In this document: positions 59,677 through 64,000 of the stretch, in pieces
How the letters are laid out: every line of letters begins with the position of its first letter
How positions within the stretch are numbered: the stretch's first letter is position 1
NCBI RefSeq assembly: GCF_019160155.1
Contig: NZ_JAFNIH010000041.1
Coordinates: forward strand, 228,871-292,870
Direction of reading: 5' to 3'
Source: Pinisolibacter aquiterrae
GTDB lineage: Bacteria; Pseudomonadota; Alphaproteobacteria; Rhizobiales; Ancalomicrobiaceae
Length of the DNA: 64,000 nucleotides
Program-made: the position numbers and the translations under genes
Notes under the pieces: generated by a model
What the model saw: only the letters and a program-made list of their open reading frames with translations
The model's database searches: none
What the model was told of the DNA's origin: nothing

Positions 59677-59688
59677 TCAGGGGCGCCA
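59670..59688. repeat. Hairpin enclosing the stop codon of the nucleotide-sugar dehydrogenase
   Basis: TGGCGCC (59670-59676) pairs with GGCGCCA (59682-59688); the loop contains the TGA stop (59679-59677 on the minus strand). No T run follows, so it is a doubtful terminator. Confidence 0.4.
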
Positions 59689-60948
59689 GAGCGTGATGTC
59701 GTCGGGCTTGGTCGAACGGTCGAGCACGCCCTTGACGTCGAGGACGATGCCGCCGGCGCCGCCGAGGAGCCGCGAGACGAGCGGCCAGCCCGCCTCGACG
59801 TAGTCCCGATGGGAGACCGCGAAGACCACCGCGCCGACCGGACCGATCGCCTCGACGGGGGTGAGAGTGACGCCGTATTCCCTCTTCGCCTCCTCGGGCG
59901 AGGCCAGCGGATCGGCGACCACGACCTCGGTTCCGAAGGCTTCCAACTCGTTGATGATGTCGGCGACCTTGGAGTTGCGGAGATCGGGGATGTTTTCCTT
60001 GAAGGTGAGGCCGAGGACCGCCACCCGGCGATTGGTCGCCCGGGTCTTGGTCATCAGGCGCACGCATTCGCGCGCAATGTGCTCGCCGACCGAATCGTTG
60101 ATGCGGCGGCCGGCCAGGATCACGTGCGGATGGTAGCCGAAACGCTCCGACTGATAGGTCAGGTAATAGGGGTCGACGCCGATGCAGTGACCGCCGACCA
60201 GACCGGGCGTGAAGGCGAGGAAGTTCCACTTCGTCGACGCCGCCGCCAGAACGTCGTTGGTGTCGATGCCGAGGCGATGGAAGATCCGCGACAGCTCGTT
60301 CATGAAGGCGATGTTGATGTCGCGCTGCGAGTTCTCGATCACCTTGGAGGCTTCGGCGACCTTGATCGACGAGGCCCGATGGATCCCGGCCTTGACCACG
60401 GACCCGTAGACCTCGGCGACGATGTCGAGCGTGCGCTGATCCTGGCCGGCGACGACCTTGGTGATCGTCTCGAACGTGTGCAGCTTGTCGCCCGGATTGA
60501 TGCGCTCCGGCGAATAGCCGACGGTGAAGTCGCGGCCGCAGACGAGGCCGGAGGCCTCCTCGAGGATCGGGACGCGCACCTCTTCGGTCGCGCCGGGATA
60601 GACGGTCGATTCGTAGACGACGATGGCGCCCTTGCGCATCGCCGACCCGACCGACCGGGACGCCGACCGGAGCGGGGTCAGATCGGGCTGATTGGCGCGA
60701 TCGACCGGCGTGGGAACCGTGACCACGAAGAAATCGGCCTCGCCGAGAATGGCGGACTCGTTGGTGAAACGGATGCTCGCGCCCGCGAGGTCCTCCGCGG
60801 AAATCTCGAGCGTACGGTCGACGTTGCGCGAGAGTTCCTCGATACGGGAGGTGTCGATGTCGAAACCGATGGTGTGCTTACCCGATTTCGCAAAGGCCAC
60901 GGCGACGGGGAGTCCGACGTAGCCAAGGCCGACGACCGCAAATTTCAT
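59677..60948 (-). CDS. Nucleotide-sugar dehydrogenase (UDP-glucose/UDP-N-acetylhexosamine type)
   Basis: A 423-residue NAD-dependent dehydrogenase that oxidises a UDP-sugar to the uronate. The N-terminal Rossmann motif is FAVVGLGYVGLPVAVAFA, the central helix has EASKVIENSQRDINIAFMNEL and the catalytic Cys lies in GLVGGHCIGVDPYYLTYQ, as in WbpA/VipA-type enzymes more than in classical Ugd. ATG 60948 is preceded by AGGTGA; a TTG at 60969 is an alternative. It should supply precursors for the capsule. Confidence 0.9.
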   Translation of the reverse strand: MKFAVVGLGYVGLPVAVAFAKSGKHTIGFDIDTSRIEELSRNVDRTLEISAEDLAGASIRFTNESAILGEADFFVVTVPTPVDRANQPDLTPLRSASRSVGSAMRKGAIVVYESTVYPGATEEVRVPILEEASGLVCGRDFTVGYSPERINPGDKLHTFETITKVVAGQDQRTLDIVAEVYGSVVKAGIHRASSIKVAEASKVIENSQRDINIAFMNELSRIFHRLGIDTNDVLAAASTKWNFLAFTPGLVGGHCIGVDPYYLTYQSERFGYHPHVILAGRRINDSVGEHIARECVRLMTKTRATNRRVAVLGLTFKENIPDLRNSKVADIINELEAFGTEVVVADPLASPEEAKREYGVTLTPVEAIGPVGAVVFAVSHRDYVEAGWPLVSRLLGGAGGIVLDVKGVLDRSTKPDDITLWRP

Positions 60949-61128
60949 GTCATCACCTGTCGATTTCAAACAATGTTCGACGCTTCATATCGTCGCTGGC
61001 GGAATTCTACTCGTACGGCGGCGGCAATAAGGCACGGAACGCGGCCGATCTCAATCTCAAAAGCGGCCCGATCGCACCTCGACGCACGTCGCCATGGTCG
61101 CAGGCATGCCCTCCTTGCGCGTCGAAAG

Positions 61129-62130
61129 TCAGCTCGCGTAATACGAGCGATACCAATCGACGAAGTTGCGAATGCCGACGGAGACCGGCGTCGACGGGCG
61201 ATAACCCGTGAGCGCTTCGAGCAGTTCCGCCGCCGCGTAGGTGGCCGGAACGTCGCCCTTCTGCATCTCCATGAAGTTCTTCTTCACCGGCACGCCGAGC
61301 GCCCGCTCGATCTCGTCGACGTAGTCGAGGAGCGCCACGGGCACGCCGCCGCCGATGTTGACGACCCGGTAGGGGGCGGCCGGCGAAAGCGAATCGATCT
61401 CGCCGATCGGCGATCCCGCCACCGGGACGCAGCCGATCAGACGCGCGATCGCCTCGACGAGGTCGCCGACATAGGTGAAGTCGCGCATCATGTTGCCGTG
61501 GCCGTAGACGTCGATCGGTTCCCCGGCGAGCGTCGCGCGGACGAACTTGAAGAGCGCCATGTCCGGCCGGCCCCAGGGACCGTAGACGGTGAAGAAGCGG
61601 AAGGCCGTGGTCGGGATCTTCCAGAGATGCGCATAGGAATGCGCCATGTCCTCCGTCGCCTTCTTGGTGGCGGCGTAGAGGGTCATGGGATGATCGGTGC
61701 GCTCGGTCTCGTGGAACGGCATGTCCTGATTGGCGCCGTAGACCGAACTGGTCGAGGCGAAGAGGAAATGCTTCACCTCGAGCCGGCGGGCGAGCTCCAT
61801 CACGTTGAACGTGCCGACGAGATTGGAATCGACATAGGCCCGCGGATTCTCGAGGCTGTAACGGACGCCGGCCTGGGCGGCGAGATGAACGATCACGTCG
61901 GGCCGCGCCGCCTCGACGACCGCGTTCAGCGTCGCCTCGTCCTCGAGCATGACGGTATGGGCGGCGAAGGCGTTGGTACGGCCGAGAATCCGATGGCGGG
62001 CTTCCTTCAGGCGCACGTCGTAATAGGGCGTCATGCCGTCGACGCCGGTGACCAGATGACCGTCGGCGAGCAGCCGCTTGGCCAGATGGAAACCGATGAA
62101 ACCGGCGGTTCCGGTGATCAGGACGTGCAT
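61129..62130 (-). CDS. NAD-dependent sugar epimerase (UDP-glucuronate 4-epimerase type)
   Basis: A 333-residue short-chain epimerase. N-terminal [15 protein letters not shown], a Ser/Tyr-x3-Lys catalytic set (STSSVYG and [19 protein letters not shown]) and [18 protein letters not shown] identify the UDP-GlcA 4-epimerase (LpsL-like) group, giving UDP-GalA. GAGGAG precedes the ATG at 62130. Together with the neighbouring dehydrogenase it makes uronic-acid sugars for the capsule. Confidence 0.92.
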   Translation of the reverse strand: MHVLITGTAGFIGFHLAKRLLADGHLVTGVDGMTPYYDVRLKEARHRILGRTNAFAAHTVMLEDEATLNAVVEAARPDVIVHLAAQAGVRYSLENPRAYVDSNLVGTFNVMELARRLEVKHFLFASTSSVYGANQDMPFHETERTDHPMTLYAATKKATEDMAHSYAHLWKIPTTAFRFFTVYGPWGRPDMALFKFVRATLAGEPIDVYGHGNMMRDFTYVGDLVEAIARLIGCVPVAGSPIGEIDSLSPAAPYRVVNIGGGVPVALLDYVDEIERALGVPVKKNFMEMQKGDVPATYAAAELLEALTGYRPSTPVSVGIRNFVDWYRSYYAS

Positions 62131-62215
62131 CGTGCTCCTCGTCATTCGAACATCCACGGGACGAGGCCGGCGCGCCGCCGGCCTCGGAGTTTCCGACCCT
62201 GTTCGATCGATCGCC

Positions 62216-63370
62216 TCAGTTCACGGTCGCGGTCGACTTGAACGCGCCGACGGTCGAGGTGACGCCCCGGATCACGGTCACGAACTTCGAGAATTGAACG
62301 GTGGGAGCGTTGGCGACGTAGATCATGTCCTTGTCGCGGACGGTGATCTGTTGGGCGAAGAAGTAATCTCCGGCCTTGTCGAAGCGAAGCCGATAGATGA
62401 CCGGAACGGGTTCGTTGCCGGCGAGATGTCTGGAGTTCGGACGCAGGGCGCGCACGACGCTCGCCGCCTCGCGACGGAACAGGAACACGGCGCTGGAATC
62501 GGCCTGGGTGTCGATCAGACCACCCGCCTTGGCGACCGCCTGCAGCAGCGTCATCGGCTCGTCGTCGATCGGATAGTCCTTCTGCGCGGCGACCGCGCCG
62601 AGCGCCACGAACACCGGGGCGTCGCGATAGACGTAGATCTTGTCGCCCGGGTAGACGTAGACGTCTTCCTTCGGGTTCCTGAGGATCGTCTCGAGCAGCG
62701 CCGACTCGCTCGTCGAACCGCGCGTCAGCCGGACCTTGGTCTCGTGCGGCAGCGTCTTGACGCCGCCGGCCTGGGCGATGACGTCGAGCAGGCGATCGCC
62801 CTTGAGGGAGAGCGCGACGCGCGCGGCGCCGGTGGCGTCGCCGGTCACGGTGGCGGCGGCGCCGTTGCCCTGCGTCGAGACGATCACCTGCGGTTCGATC
62901 GCCTTGTCCTTGAGCTTGGTCTCGATGGCCTTGGCGACCGCGGCGGGCGTGCGCCCGGCGGCGGGGACGCGTCCGGCATAGGGGACGCTCAGCGACCCGT
63001 CGCGATCGACGGTCTGCGGCGGCAGCGCGATGTTGCGCGAACCGGCCGAGGTCGTGCCCATCGGCGCGGTATTGGAGAAGAGACCGCCGCCGGCGGCCTC
63101 GAAGATGGTGATGACGACCTGGTCGCCGACGGACAGCGCCTGCGAGGGCGCCGGAGCGTGGCTCGAGAAGCGGCCGGCGAAGGCATTGACGGGGCGATTG
63201 CGCAGCGCCGGCAGGTCCGACTCGGTGACGTCGATCACTTCATAGGGAAGGTCGGCGACCTCCGTGCCCGTCGGTTCCACGACCATGCTCGCGGTCGGTC
63301 CGGAGGCCGGAAGATTGGAACATCCCGCGAGGAGACCGAAGAGAAGGGGCAGGAGGATCAGCTTCTTCAT
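62216..63370 (-). CDS. Polysaccharide export lipoprotein (Wza/KpsD-like)
   Basis: A 384-residue outer-membrane auxiliary protein. Lipobox LLAGC (Cys17) follows a short signal. The polysaccharide export domain ([18 protein letters not shown]) is followed by SLBB-type repeats ([27 protein letters not shown] and [31 protein letters not shown]). It forms the outer-membrane pore or its collar for capsule export. Same orientation as the KpsE-like gene upstream. Confidence 0.92.
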   Translation of the reverse strand: MKKLILLPLLFGLLAGCSNLPASGPTASMVVEPTGTEVADLPYEVIDVTESDLPALRNRPVNAFAGRFSSHAPAPSQALSVGDQVVITIFEAAGGGLFSNTAPMGTTSAGSRNIALPPQTVDRDGSLSVPYAGRVPAAGRTPAAVAKAIETKLKDKAIEPQVIVSTQGNGAAATVTGDATGAARVALSLKGDRLLDVIAQAGGVKTLPHETKVRLTRGSTSESALLETILRNPKEDVYVYPGDKIYVYRDAPVFVALGAVAAQKDYPIDDEPMTLLQAVAKAGGLIDTQADSSAVFLFRREAASVVRALRPNSRHLAGNEPVPVIYRLRFDKAGDYFFAQQITVRDKDMIYVANAPTVQFSKFVTVIRGVTSTVGAFKSTATVN

Positions 63371-63613
63371 AGTCTACCAGCGTGTCCGATTTCACGGGGG
63401 GTGCTTAGCACGGAACCGTGCGAGCGCCAACCGAAGGGCCGCGACGCAGTCGAGCCCGAACAATGCTTCGAACTCGTCAAGTTTCTGTATGCTTGGATCA
63501 TTCGATGGAAAGACAAATTCTCCCGGCGGCCGATATCGGGCCGGCGATGTTGCCGAATGGCAACGGTCTTCGCGTCCGCCGCTGCGGTCGATCGTCGCAT
63601 CGACGAGGCCGGA

Positions 63614-64000
63614 TCAGCCGACGAGATGCGAGCGCAGCACGCCGAAGACGAGCGAGCCGAAGAACGACAGGCCGATGCCGATGATCCCCGCCGCCAACAG
63701 GCTGGTGAAGGGGGTCGGATAGGAGGGGCGCCCGTCGGCGTGCGGGGCGGCGACGACGGCGACGTATTTCTGCTGGCGCAGCATCGCCCGTCGGGTGAAG
63801 TCGAGCGACTGGCGCGCCGCCGTCAGGTTCTGTTCGGCATATTCCTGCGCGATCTTCAGTGCTTCGAAGCGGGAGATCTGGTTCGCCGCCGCGCTGCCGG
63901 CGCCGCCCAGGCGCCTGCGGAGTTCGGCGATGCGATCCTTCGTCGTCTGGATCTCGGTCATGAGCGACCGGCGTCGCGGATGGTCGCGCGCGCCGGTGGC
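63614..64000 (-). CDS. KpsE-like capsule export inner-membrane protein, C-terminal part
   Basis: The frame is open to the right window edge (129 codons seen), so the N-terminus is missing. It has a coiled region (IAELRRRLGGAGSAAANQISRFEALKIAQEYAEQNLTAARQSL), the PxxP-like segment RPSYPTPFTSL and a last membrane helix (LLAAGIIGIGLSFFGSLVFGVL), the normal C-terminus of KpsE/Wzz-type proteins. It would connect an ABC-2 exporter to the lipoprotein pore. The Met at 63961 is internal, not a start. Confidence 0.82.
   Translation of the reverse strand, partial: ATGARDHPRRRSLMTEIQTTKDRIAELRRRLGGAGSAAANQISRFEALKIAQEYAEQNLTAARQSLDFTRRAMLRQQKYVAVVAAPHADGRPSYPTPFTSLLAAGIIGIGLSFFGSLVFGVLRSHLVG

Noticed and set aside
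1-64000. CRISPR arrays, insertion sequences or prophage
   Set aside because: No regularly spaced repeats, transposase, integrase or phage structural gene was seen on either strand.

Overview
The window is very GC-rich, with strong third-position GC bias and long shadow frames on both strands. Gene content suggests a free-living alphaproteobacterium, probably of the Hyphomicrobiales: argF next to hslO, several FCD-type GntR regulators, NitT/TauT and Kps-type transporters, a multicomponent phenol hydroxylase and Rieske oxygenases. This placement is inference; there is no rRNA or marker-gene proof. I saw no CRISPR array, insertion sequence, phage gene or integrase.

Layout. 1-6.3 kb: end of argF, hslO, a TauE-type permease, an alpha/beta hydrolase, a periplasmic solute-binding protein, a membrane glycosyltransferase whose frame runs into tRNA-Gly(CCC). 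6.4-10.6 kb: cytochrome c and flavin monooxygenase, divergent from a split-barrel protein and a split-barrel/GAF/winged-helix protein. 10.6-17.9 kb: a glycan-export and modification locus. A Kps-type permease and a catalytically eroded ABC ATPase face an adenylating ligase, a carrier protein, a GNAT protein and a tandem SGNH-like protein. 18-24.2 kb: an outer-membrane MetA-type channel and a complete dmpKLMNOP phenol hydroxylase operon with a lone Crp-type HTH protein at its end.

24.5-33.7 kb: a tightly overlapping catabolic operon (Rieske oxygenase, small protein, two cupins, NTF2-fold protein, PyrK-like and PyrD-like subunits, Rieske ferredoxin, asparaginase-like amidohydrolase, GntR) facing a ferredoxin reductase and a second GntR. 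Identical GTATAC-centred 12-mers sit in front of both operons. 34-42.2 kb: NitT/TauT importer, TetR, EthD-type protein, Asp/Glu-racemase-type enzyme, two-component class D monooxygenase, SnoaL-type protein, LysR. Together 24-42 kb reads as catabolism of an aromatic or N-heterocyclic compound, substrate unknown.

42-53.5 kb: polyester-type esterase, sulfite exporter plus persulfide-dioxygenase-like hydrolase, a RES/Xre toxin-antitoxin pair, a DUF4242 protein, Crp/Fnr regulator, di-haem peroxidase, MacAB and its TetR. 53.5-59.4 kb: LysR, malonyltransferase-like protein, fused E1 alpha/beta dehydrogenase and ALDH7. 59.7-64 kb: the start of a capsule locus (nucleotide-sugar dehydrogenase, uronate epimerase, export lipoprotein, end of a KpsE-like protein).

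The strongest candidates for undescribed biology are the 10.6-17.9 kb ligase/carrier/SGNH/exporter locus with its pseudo-ATPase, and the PyrDK-like/Rieske/amidohydrolase operon at 25.3-31.4 kb.
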